From Clostridia bacterium (lineage in GTDB: Bacteria; Bacillota; Clostridia; Christensenellales; UBA1242): a stretch of DNA of 6,898 bases. Location of the stretch: the NCBI GenBank assembly GCA_017622115.1, contig JAGART010000018.1:1-6898 (forward strand), read 5' to 3'. Position 1 is the stretch's first letter; each line of letters opens with the position of its first letter. The notes below the pieces were generated by a model. That model was not told where the DNA came from and did no database searches. It saw only the letters and a program-made list of their open reading frames with translations. A program made the position numbers and the translations under genes. This document shows positions 1 to 5,759 of the stretch, one piece after another.

Positions 1-249
1 CATATATTCTTGATGAATAAGAGCGATTACAGCAGTTACAACAGAAGCAATAAGCAAAATTATAATCATAACATCTTTAAATTGCCCCAAAAACCGTGCT
101 AATTTACTTTTCTTTTTTGCACTAGTCAATTCATTTGCACCATTCTCATTTAATCGATTTTTAGCCGTTTTAGAGTCTAAACCGTGTTTGTTTGATTTGT
201 ATTCTTTATAAACACTATCTAAATCCATATTAAAAGGAATTTTATTCAA
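1..249 (-). CDS. Calcium-transporter-like P-type ATPase, N-terminal part (cut by window edge)
   Basis: This is the N-terminal 83 residues of a cation-pumping P-type ATPase of the P2 (calcium/SERCA-like) group, which would move cations across the cytoplasmic membrane using ATP. The visible part is the cation-ATPase N-terminal domain: a KHGLDSKTAKNRL stretch near residues 22-34, then NGANEL (38-43), a basic linker KKKSKLARFL and the QFKDVMIIILL motif that opens the first membrane helix (about 59-78). These match the family pattern GL-x-x-x-A-x-x-RL-x-x-x-G-x-NEL followed by FL-x-QFKD-x-MI. The rest, including the DKTGT phosphorylation site, lies beyond the left edge. I chose the TTG at 247-249 as start because an AAAAAGGAG site (257-265) sits 7 bases before it. 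The ATG at 226-228 is in frame but has no such site at proper distance. Ion specificity cannot be judged from this fragment. Confidence 0.85.
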   Translation of the reverse strand, partial: MNKIPFNMDLDSVYKEYKSNKHGLDSKTAKNRLNENGANELTSAKKKSKLARFLGQFKDVMIIILLIASVVTAVIALIHQEYM

Positions 250-321
250 TTTTTTGCTCCTTTTTAAAATTCTCGTATTTTAAAATTACTCAATAATTAA
301 ATTAACCACATTTTATATTTA

Positions 322-631
322 TTATTCTTTAATTAATTCTTTATTATTGCCTTCACTTACTTCAAAATATGATTGTATTTCTTGATTATTTTTTTCTATT
401 TGTTGTTTATTATAATTATATATTTCAATTTTTTCTTGTTCATCTTCTGCATAAATCTTCGCTTCCTATTTTAAATAATTTGCTATTTGCACATCTTTTT
501 GCAAATTAGCAAGTTTTGAAGACCTTTCGTAAGTATCAGTAAGACTTGCACTAAAGTTGCAAGGCATAAAGTTGCATTTGTTTGATATATTCATCTCTAT
601 CCTCAATAGTTTCAAAATATTGCACAATCAT
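322..631 (-). pseudogene. Small broken gene of unknown function (frameshift plus nonsense)
   Basis: This is an unrecognised small gene that no longer reads through. From the ATG at 629-631 the frame opens MIVQYFETIEDRDEYIKQM and stops at a TAG (551-553) after 26 codons. Dropping one T from the TTT at 553-555 (seen as AAA on plus) restores a second frame: SASLTDTYERSSKLANLQ and onward to an in-frame TAG at 466-468, then a charged, glutamate/lysine/asparagine-rich tail ending at TAA (322-324). Repaired, it would encode about 102 residues, mostly helical and charged, possibly coiled coil, with no signal peptide or membrane segment. A GGGAG site lies 3 bases before the ATG. The in-frame GTG two codons later has better spacing and is an alternative start. 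A strong promoter lies just upstream. Two independent lesions favour a decayed gene over a single sequencing error. The family is unknown. Confidence 0.6.
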
Positions 632-660
632 TTACTCCCTTTTTTACTACTTTCCAACTA

Positions 661-689
661 ATTATAACAAATATTGTTTGTTATGTAAA
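661..689 (-). promoter_or_regulatory. Near-consensus sigma-70/sigma-A promoter for the broken small gene
   Basis: On the minus strand TTTACA (684-689) is followed by a 17-base spacer and a perfect TATAAT (661-666). The predicted start of transcription is near 654, giving a leader of about 23 bases with a ribosome site before the ATG at 631. It could also supply transcripts of the downstream P-type ATPase gene, since no terminator is visible between the two. Confidence 0.6.
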
Positions 690-754
690 ATAAAAAATAA
701 TGCTTTAAAAATTTTGAGCATACACAATCAATTTGTAAAAAATTTGCATTTTAC

Positions 755-783
755 TTTACTTTTTCTTTTAGTTAGGTTATATT
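755..783 (+). promoter_or_regulatory. Candidate promoter for the ychF operon
   Basis: TTTACT (755-760), a 17-base spacer and TATATT (778-783) form a plausible sigma-70/sigma-A promoter ahead of ychF. The -35 element matches only moderately, and other AT-rich hexamers such as TATAGT (784-789) or TATAAA (789-794) could be the real -10. Apart from this site and the divergent promoter at 661-689, I see nothing in the gap 632-817. Confidence 0.35.
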
Positions 784-817
784 TATAGTATAAATAATTA
801 AAAGGACTAGATTAAAA

Positions 818-1912
818 ATGAAATTAGGTGTTGTTGGGCTTCCAAATGTCGGCAAAAGTACACTCTTTAACGCTCTTACAAAAGCGGGTGCTATGAGTGC
901 AAATTATCCCTTTTGTACGATAGAACCAAATGTTGGAATGGTTTCTGTGCCAGATGAAAGGTTAGAAGTTTTAGGCAAAATGTATAATACTCAAAAAATC
1001 ACACCTGCTACTATCGAATTTGTAGATATCGCAGGACTTGTTAGAGGTGCTAGCAAAGGTGAAGGTTTAGGAAATAAGTTTTTATCTCACATTAGAGAAG
1101 TTGATGCAATTTTGCACGTTGTACGTTGTTTTGAAGATGGTCAAATTATTCACGTTGATGGTAATGTAAATCCTAGTCGTGATGTCGAAACAATTAATTT
1201 AGAATTGATTATGGCTGATTTAGAATCACTCGAAAAACAACTTGCTCGTATTGCAAAACTTTCTCGTAGTGGTGATAAACTTGCAAAAGAGCAAGAAGCG
1301 GTATTCACTCTTGCATATGAGCAATTACAAAAAGGTTTGCCTGCTAGGTCTTTAAATCTAGATGAAAAACAACAAAAAATACTTAAAGATGCTTTTTTGA
1401 TTACAGCAAAACCTACTATGTATATTGCTAATATTTCGCAAAAACAAATGGCAGAAAGCATCACAGACCCATTCGTTAGCGAACTACGAGAAATTGCAAA
1501 AAAAGAAAACAGCACAGTATTAGAAATATGTGCCGAACTAGAAGCAGAATTGAGTGAACTTACACCCGAAGATTTAGAGTTATTTAAAGATGAATATGGC
1601 ATTAAAGAACTCGGTCTTCCTCGCTTAATTAAAGCCAGTTATTCCCTTTTGGGGCTTATGAGTTTCTTAACTGCTGGTGAAAAAGAAGTGCGTGCTTGGA
1701 CAATCAAAAAAGGCACAAAAGCACCACAAGCCGCAGGAGTTATTCATACAGATTTTGAACGAGGCTTTATTAAAGCAGAAATCGTTAGTTACGATAGTTT
1801 AGTAAGTTTAGGCGGATACAATCAAGCCCGTGAGGCTGGTAAAGTCCGTATGGAAGGCAAAGATTATATAGTACAAGATGGCGATATAATCGTATTCCGT
1901 TTCAATGTTTAG
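818..1912 (+). CDS. ychF: Redox-regulated ATPase/GTPase YchF (Obg family, OLA1 homologue)
   Basis: This is a full-length YchF, a cytoplasmic, ribosome-associated P-loop nucleotidase of the TRAFAC/Obg group, known to hydrolyse ATP better than GTP and linked to stress and translation control. The P-loop GLPNVGKST is at residues 7-15, the switch I region YPFCTIEPN at 30-38 and the G3 motif DIAGLVRG at 70-77. A helical coiled-coil insertion spans about 130-195, and the C-terminal TGS domain runs from about 280 to 364 (for example VRAWTIKKGTKAPQAAG, HTDFERGFI and REAGKVRMEGKDY). The length of 364 matches the family. The nucleotide-specificity motif, usually N-x-x-E in this family, reads NISQ (205-208). 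The start ATG follows an AAAAGGA site at 801-806. The stop codon TAG is part of the next gene's Shine-Dalgarno site, so translation of the two is probably coupled. Confidence 0.96.
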   Translation: MKLGVVGLPNVGKSTLFNALTKAGAMSANYPFCTIEPNVGMVSVPDERLEVLGKMYNTQKITPATIEFVDIAGLVRGASKGEGLGNKFLSHIREVDAILHVVRCFEDGQIIHVDGNVNPSRDVETINLELIMADLESLEKQLARIAKLSRSGDKLAKEQEAVFTLAYEQLQKGLPARSLNLDEKQQKILKDAFLITAKPTMYIANISQKQMAESITDPFVSELREIAKKENSTVLEICAELEAELSELTPEDLELFKDEYGIKELGLPRLIKASYSLLGLMSFLTAGEKEVRAWTIKKGTKAPQAAGVIHTDFERGFIKAEIVSYDSLVSLGGYNQAREAGKVRMEGKDYIVQDGDIIVFRFNV

Positions 1913-1916
1913 GAGG
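1911..1916 (+). promoter_or_regulatory. Perfect Shine-Dalgarno site overlapping the ychF stop
   Basis: AGGAGG begins inside the TAG stop of ychF (1910-1912) and precedes the next ATG (1925) by 8 bases. It implies strong initiation and likely translational coupling of the 165-residue protein to ychF. Confidence 0.75.
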
Positions 1917-1924
1917 TACATATT

Positions 1925-2422
1925 ATGCAAAATAATTTATTGAATGAAATTTTAAAAACAGGTAATGCCCGCATTTGGACAACCTTTGTAAATACAATAT
2001 CACAATTCAAAAACAACAAAGCACAAAAAATATCTGTAGAAGATGAAGCCTATGTTGCCCTACTCGCTACCGATATTACAGGCAATTTAACTACAAATTT
2101 AACTGAATTTTATGTAAACGCATATAATGCAGAAAACACTCAAAAAATTCAGCAAAAAATTGCCCAAAAATTCAATAAATTTGAGCAAATAATTACAAAT
2201 AAACTACCATTGCAAATTTCATTAATACGTGATGAATTAGAAATTTATCTTATTGACAGAGGTTATGCAGGCGATAATTTTGCAACTGCAAGTAATGCTC
2301 TTTTCCGCAATTTAACCGAACAGGCAAATCAATTTGGAAATGGACTTGCAGAAACGCTTGATAATTTAGAGCAAAAACCTATACAAGTTACACAAATAGA
2401 ACCACTTTTAGCAAAACAATAA
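1925..2422 (+). CDS. Hypothetical protein, 165 residues, helical and soluble
   Basis: I do not recognise this protein. It has no signal peptide, no membrane segment and no nucleotide-binding motif, so it is probably cytoplasmic. It contains no cysteine, no histidine and only the initiator methionine, and is rich in asparagine, glutamine, leucine and threonine. Most of the chain looks alpha-helical: a segment around ARIWTTFVNTISQF (15-28), a central amphipathic stretch NTQKIQQKIAQKFNKFEQII (71-90) that could be a coiled coil, and a conserved-looking patch RDELEIYLIDRGYAGDNFATA (102-122). The frame is well supported by the perfect ribosome site overlapping the ychF stop and by its place in the middle of a three-gene run: 12 bases after ychF and 17 before the XRE gene. 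Co-transcription with ychF and a regulator suggests a linked role, but no function can be assigned. Confidence 0.85.
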   Translation: MQNNLLNEILKTGNARIWTTFVNTISQFKNNKAQKISVEDEAYVALLATDITGNLTTNLTEFYVNAYNAENTQKIQQKIAQKFNKFEQIITNKLPLQISLIRDELEIYLIDRGYAGDNFATASNALFRNLTEQANQFGNGLAETLDNLEQKPIQVTQIEPLLAKQ

Positions 2423-2439
2423 GTTTTTAAGGAACATCT

Positions 2440-2682
2440 ATGAATTTTTGTGAAGCAACTGCCCATCGAATAAATCAACTTTTAACAGAACGAAAAATGA
2501 CTATGTATAGATTAGAAATTGAGTCTGGAATTCCTCACGGCAGTATGGACTATATAATAAATCAACGTAATAAAAATATAACACTTAAATCTATTGCATT
2601 AATTGCAAAAGGATTTAATATGAGTTTGATTGAATTTTTAGATGCCCCAGTATTTATTGATGCTTTTAAAGATGCAGAGTAA
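2440..2682 (+). CDS. XRE-family helix-turn-helix DNA-binding protein
   Basis: This is an 80-residue protein made almost wholly of a Cro/C1-type helix-turn-helix domain, spanning about residues 8-65. Helix 1 is HRINQLLTERK, followed by MTMYRLEIESG and the recognition region IPHGSMDYIINQRNKN. Then come LKSIALIAKGFNMSLIEFLDAP, the usual closing helices of small XRE regulators in Firmicutes. It should bind DNA as a dimer and act as a local repressor or regulator. No ligand, protease or toxin-antitoxin domain is attached. The start ATG has an AAGGAA site (2428-2433) and lies 17 bases after the previous stop, so it is the last gene of the ychF run. The transcription terminator begins within its final codons. 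Its targets are unknown; its own operon or the dikinase-like gene next door are possibilities. Confidence 0.88.
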   Translation: MNFCEATAHRINQLLTERKMTMYRLEIESGIPHGSMDYIINQRNKNITLKSIALIAKGFNMSLIEFLDAPVFIDAFKDAE

Positions 2683-2705
2683 ACAAAAAGTTTACTCTTT
2701 TTTTT
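2676..2705 (+). terminator. Rho-independent terminator of the ychF operon
   Basis: AGAGTAAAC (2676-2684) and GTTTACTCT (2690-2698) form a perfect 9-base-pair stem with an AAAAA loop, followed by a run of T to 2705. The left arm contains the TAA stop of the XRE gene (2680-2682), so the operon ends directly at that gene. Confidence 0.88.
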
Positions 2706-2717
2706 ATAATTTTTTTT

Positions 2718-2727
2718 TGAACGTTCA
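2718..2727. repeat. Perfect 10-base palindrome upstream of the dikinase-like promoter
   Basis: TGAACGTTCA is self-complementary and lies 6 bases before the candidate -35 element. A second perfect palindrome, AATATAATTATATT (2755-2768), covers the -10. They could be operators, for example for the XRE protein encoded just upstream, but short palindromes also arise by chance in AT-rich DNA. Confidence 0.3.
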
Positions 2728-2733
2728 TTTTGC

Positions 2734-2762
2734 TTGCGTTTCTTTTGCAAAATTAATATAAT
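2734..2762 (+). promoter_or_regulatory. Promoter for the dikinase-like gene
   Basis: TTGCGT (2734-2739), a 17-base spacer and a perfect TATAAT (2757-2762) lie after the upstream terminator. Transcription should start near 2769. That leaves about 25 bases of leader before the ATG at 2795 but only about 5 before the upstream GTG at 2774, which supports the ATG as start. Confidence 0.55.
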
Positions 2763-2784
2763 TATATTAAGTCGTGAAAAATAC

Positions 2785-2790
2785 GGAGGA
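2785..2790 (+). promoter_or_regulatory. Shine-Dalgarno site that fixes the dikinase-like start
   Basis: GGAGGA lies 4-5 bases before the ATG at 2795. The in-frame GTG at 2774 has no comparable site and would place this sequence inside the coding region. Starting at 2795 also gives the family-typical beginning MAKKYVFNFNEG. Confidence 0.75.
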
Positions 2791-2794
2791 AAAA

Positions 2795-5404
2795 ATGGCT
2801 AAAAAATACGTTTTTAATTTTAATGAAGGAAGCATTGGAGATTATGCTCTTTTAGGAGAAAAAGGTGCAAATTTAGCACAAATTACACAATTAAACCTAC
2901 CTATGCCATTCGGGTTTACTATATCAACAGATGGTTGCAATCATTATTTTAAGAATAAAAGCATTTTGCCTAACGATATGTTGGAGCAAATTTTGCGTGC
3001 TTTAAAAAAGGTTGAAGAAGTTAGTGAGTGCAAGTTTGGTGATACAGAAGAACCGCTTTTATTAAGTGTACGTACTGGGGCGAGTGTTCCGTGTAGAGGT
3101 TTAGCAAAAACTATATTAAATGTTGGTATGAATGACACTATTACCTCCCACCTTATTAAAAACAACAAAAATCCAGCATTTGGTTTAGAGTGTTATGCTC
3201 GTTTTATTCGTGATTATAGTACAATCGTAATGAAATTAGATGAAAAAGAATTTAAACAAAACGAATTAGAAATTCGCAAAGAAAACGCAGGATTACCAGA
3301 GCCAGATATTTTACAAAAATTAATTTCGCAATACAAAAAATTATACAAAAAAGCCACAAAAACAGCATTCCCACAAGATGTTGCAACTCAATTATTTGAG
3401 GCTATTAGAGCAGGTTTAGATAGTTGGAATAGTGAACTTGCAAAAACTTATCGCCGTTCTAATATGATTTCCGATGAAATAGGTTGTGCTGTAAGCGTGC
3501 AACAAATGGTATTTGGTAACTATGATATATCTAGTGGTGTAGGTGTAGCCCACACACGTAACCCTATAAGTGGCGAAAAAGAAGTTACTGGCGAAATGCT
3601 TCGTCAAGCACAAGAAAAAAGTGGTTTATTATTAAACTACACTTATGATATGACCGAACTCAAAAAAGAAAATCCTGCTGTTCATTTAGAATTAACAAAT
3701 GCTTGTAAAAAGATTGAAGATTATTATCAAGATTTAAAAAGTATAGAGTTTTGCGTTCAATCAGGCAAACTATACATAATGCAAGTTGAAGATGCAGTAC
3801 GTAGTCCTATGGCGAGTGTTAAACTTGCAGTAGATATGGCAAAAGAACGAGTATTTAACAAAAATCAAGCATTAATGTCTATTGATGCAGATGGCATAAA
3901 AACACTAATGCAACCTACTTGTGATGAAATGCGTTTAAAAGGTTCTCGTTCTTTGGCAGAAGGTGTTTGCGGATACCCAGGTTGTGCTTGTGGTGTAATT
4001 GCTTTAAGTAGTGCAAGTGCTTTGTTGTATGCAGGTGCTGGACACGACGTAATTTTAATTCAAGAAGCCCTAAACCCACAAGATGCTGATGCTATTGCTG
4101 TTTCAAGCGGTTTAGTTACCTTACAATCAGGCTACAATAGTTATGCTAGTGTAATTGCTCGCAATAAGTCTATTCCTTGCATTATCGGAGCAAAACGTTT
4201 AACATTTAACGAAACAACACACGTTGTTAAATTAGGCGGAATGAACTACAAAGAGGGCGACTACATAACTATCAATGCTGAAACAGGAAAAATTTATGGT
4301 GAAAAATTGCCTTTAACAGAGCCAAAAATTGAGGGCGATTTAGCAACAGTTATAGTCTGGGCAAAGACTAAACAATCAATTTCTGTTTACGCAGATGCAG
4401 ATTCACCACAAAAAATTAAACGTGGATTAGAATTAGGTGCTGATGGTGTTGGTTTAGTGCGTACTGAAAATATGTTTTATCAAGCAGACAGACTTACTGC
4501 TTTACGCAAATTTTTACTTGCACCAAATGGAAAAATACGAGAAAATGCAGAAAAAAGCATATTAAAATATCAAACAGCAGATATGATTAAAATCTTTGAG
4601 CAATCTGGCGATAAAGAAATCAATATTCGTTTAATTGATGCAACACTTAATGAATTTATCCCTACAACTCAAAATGAACTACGTATGCTTGCAAAAGATA
4701 TGGGCATTCCTTTTGATGAAATTAAACCTATATACAATGATTTAAAACAATCTAACCCTATTTTAGGTATTCGTGGTTGCCGTATGTTGATTATGCACCC
4801 AGAATTTGCACAAATTCAAGTTACTGCAATAATTAATGCAGCATTAGAAACAAAACGCCGTACTGGCAAACTCCCTACCCTACAATTTTTAGTGCCTATG
4901 GTAGCAATTTTGCCTGAATTTGAAATACTCGCAAGTATAATTAATAAAACTGCTAATGAAATACTAAAATCTAGCAAAATTAAAGTTCCTTACAAAATAG
5001 GTTGTATGCTAGAAACTCCTCGTGCTTGTTTAATTGCTGATAAAATTGCCGAAAATGCTGATTTTGTATGTTTTGGTACAAACGATTTAACACAACTTAC
5101 ATTTGGTTTTAGTAGTGATGACTGTATGAAATTTTTACAAGATTACTATGATGATAACTTAATCTATGCTGACCCATTTGAAACTATGGACAAAAATGGT
5201 GTATTTGAGTTAATCAATTTAGCGGTTGAAAAAATACGCAAAATTAAACCTAATATGCCTATTTGGTTACTCGGCGATATGGTAGCAGACCCTAATAGTC
5301 TTAAACTTGCAATGGACATAAAAATCAACAAGATTAGTTGTGTTCCAAATAAAATTCCATCTGTTATGATAGCACAAGCACAAGCAGTAATCGATAAAGA
5401 ATAA
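2795..5404 (+). CDS. Pyruvate, phosphate dikinase homologue lacking catalytic His and Cys (probable pseudoenzyme)
   Basis: PPDK interconverts ATP, phosphate and pyruvate with AMP, diphosphate and PEP by passing phosphate through a swivelling histidine. This 869-residue protein has the normal PPDK length and order: ATP-grasp domain (about 1-345, LLGEKGANL at 19-27, VRTGA at 92-96, FPQD, MVFGN, HTRNPISGE), swivelling domain (about 375-500) and PEP/pyruvate barrel (about 515-869, VRTENMF, RLIDATLNEF, GIRGCR, LETPRA, FGTNDLTQLTFGFS). Retained equivalents of C. symbiosum residues include Lys22, Arg92, Glu323, Gln335, Arg561, Arg617, Glu745, Asn768 and Asp769. Lost are phosphohistidine 455 (Tyr450 here), catalytic Cys831 (Leu826), Asp321 (Ser316) and Arg337 (Glu332). 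The MPGMMDT and GEDVVAG signatures are also missing. Homology is certain; normal dikinase activity is very unlikely. The frame is intact and carries its own promoter and terminator, so it is probably expressed. It could be a PEP or nucleotide sensor, a partner of an active paralogue, or an enzyme with new chemistry. Confidence 0.9.
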   Translation: MAKKYVFNFNEGSIGDYALLGEKGANLAQITQLNLPMPFGFTISTDGCNHYFKNKSILPNDMLEQILRALKKVEEVSECKFGDTEEPLLLSVRTGASVPCRGLAKTILNVGMNDTITSHLIKNNKNPAFGLECYARFIRDYSTIVMKLDEKEFKQNELEIRKENAGLPEPDILQKLISQYKKLYKKATKTAFPQDVATQLFEAIRAGLDSWNSELAKTYRRSNMISDEIGCAVSVQQMVFGNYDISSGVGVAHTRNPISGEKEVTGEMLRQAQEKSGLLLNYTYDMTELKKENPAVHLELTNACKKIEDYYQDLKSIEFCVQSGKLYIMQVEDAVRSPMASVKLAVDMAKERVFNKNQALMSIDADGIKTLMQPTCDEMRLKGSRSLAEGVCGYPGCACGVIALSSASALLYAGAGHDVILIQEALNPQDADAIAVSSGLVTLQSGYNSYASVIARNKSIPCIIGAKRLTFNETTHVVKLGGMNYKEGDYITINAETGKIYGEKLPLTEPKIEGDLATVIVWAKTKQSISVYADADSPQKIKRGLELGADGVGLVRTENMFYQADRLTALRKFLLAPNGKIRENAEKSILKYQTADMIKIFEQSGDKEINIRLIDATLNEFIPTTQNELRMLAKDMGIPFDEIKPIYNDLKQSNPILGIRGCRMLIMHPEFAQIQVTAIINAALETKRRTGKLPTLQFLVPMVAILPEFEILASIINKTANEILKSSKIKVPYKIGCMLETPRACLIADKIAENADFVCFGTNDLTQLTFGFSSDDCMKFLQDYYDDNLIYADPFETMDKNGVFELINLAVEKIRKIKPNMPIWLLGDMVADPNSLKLAMDIKINKISCVPNKIPSVMIAQAQAVIDKE

Positions 5405-5406
5405 AC

Positions 5407-5437
5407 AAAAAATCCGTGAAAAAACACGGATTTTTTT
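5407..5437. terminator. Bidirectional terminator between convergent genes
   Basis: AAAAAATCCGTG (5407-5418) pairs with CACGGATTTTTT (5425-5436) around an AAAAAA loop. T runs arise on both strands, so it can end the dikinase-like transcript on plus and the small membrane-protein transcript (stop at 5456) on minus. It starts 3 bases after the dikinase-like stop codon. Confidence 0.9.
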
Positions 5438-5455
5438 AATAATTAATAACAATTA

Positions 5456-5656
5456 TCATAAATTACGAAAAACCTCAACATTAACACCAATTAAAACACT
5501 AGCACCCAAAGCAAAAGTAGCCAAACAAAATGGCAAACAATACTCCGTTGGCAAAATATTAGCCAAATTTAACGCCGCAGTAACAGGTGCACTAGATGCC
5601 ATTACACAAAAACCTCCAAGAGTTAATTTTTCTCTTATATTATAATTATTACTCAT
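5456..5656 (-). CDS. Small putative membrane protein, 66 residues
   Basis: I do not recognise this protein. After a short polar N-terminus (MSNNYNIREK) it has two hydrophobic stretches, about 11-35 (rich in alanine, glycine and serine, with SSAP in the middle) and about 39-60 (LPFCLATFALGASVLIG). They are separated by a short turn with PTE, and the protein ends VEVFRNL. It probably forms a hairpin of two membrane helices in the cytoplasmic membrane. Three cysteines (17, 40, 44) are present. An AGGTGAG site (5662-5668) lies 5 bases before the ATG, and the frame ends at TGA next to a bidirectional terminator. It is separated from serS by another terminator, so it is probably its own small transcription unit; I could not find a convincing promoter in 5657-5709. 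Gene status is supported mainly by the ribosome site and by the lack of any competing gene. Confidence 0.6.
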   Translation of the reverse strand: MSNNYNIREKLTLGGFCVMASSAPVTAALNLANILPTEYCLPFCLATFALGASVLIGVNVEVFRNL

Positions 5657-5709
5657 AATTTCTCACCTTTTTCTATAATTTAAACAAATAAATATAACTT
5701 ATATATATT

Positions 5710-5746
5710 AAAAAACACCTTAATTATCTATTTTAAAGGTGTTTTT
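5710..5746 (-). terminator. Terminator downstream of serS
   Basis: On the minus strand AAAAACACCTT (complement of 5736-5746) pairs with AAGGTGTTTTT (complement of 5711-5721) across a 14-base loop and runs into TTTTTT. It begins 13 bases after the serS stop. Flanking A and T runs mean it could also stop plus-strand transcription. Confidence 0.8.
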
Positions 5747-5759
5747 ATTAATTTAATAA

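Noticed and set aside
466..468. Recoded TAG (pyrrolysine or suppressor reading) in the small minus-strand gene
   Set aside because: A separate frameshift also breaks the gene, ychF ends with TAG as a normal stop, and nothing else suggests recoding.
582..788. Open frame of 68 codons on plus upstream of ychF
   Set aside because: It runs over the broken minus-strand gene and AT-rich promoter DNA, has no ribosome site, and its phenylalanine/tyrosine/leucine-rich product reflects base composition.
1150..1602. Open frame of 150 codons on minus inside ychF
   Set aside because: Antisense shadow of a highly conserved gene; serine-rich product with no ribosome site or family resemblance.
2718..2727. 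LexA/SOS box
   Set aside because: Firmicute LexA sites have GAAC and GTTC separated by four bases. Here they abut directly, so the half-site spacing is wrong.
2774..2794. GTG start giving a seven-residue longer dikinase-like protein
   Set aside because: It lies about 5 bases from the predicted transcription start, lacks a ribosome site, and would include the strong GGAGGA site of the ATG at 2795 within the coding region.
5164..5452. Minus-strand open frames across the 3' end of the dikinase-like gene
   Set aside because: They overlap the conserved PEP-binding barrel and the terminator, and the hydrophobic products are complement artefacts.
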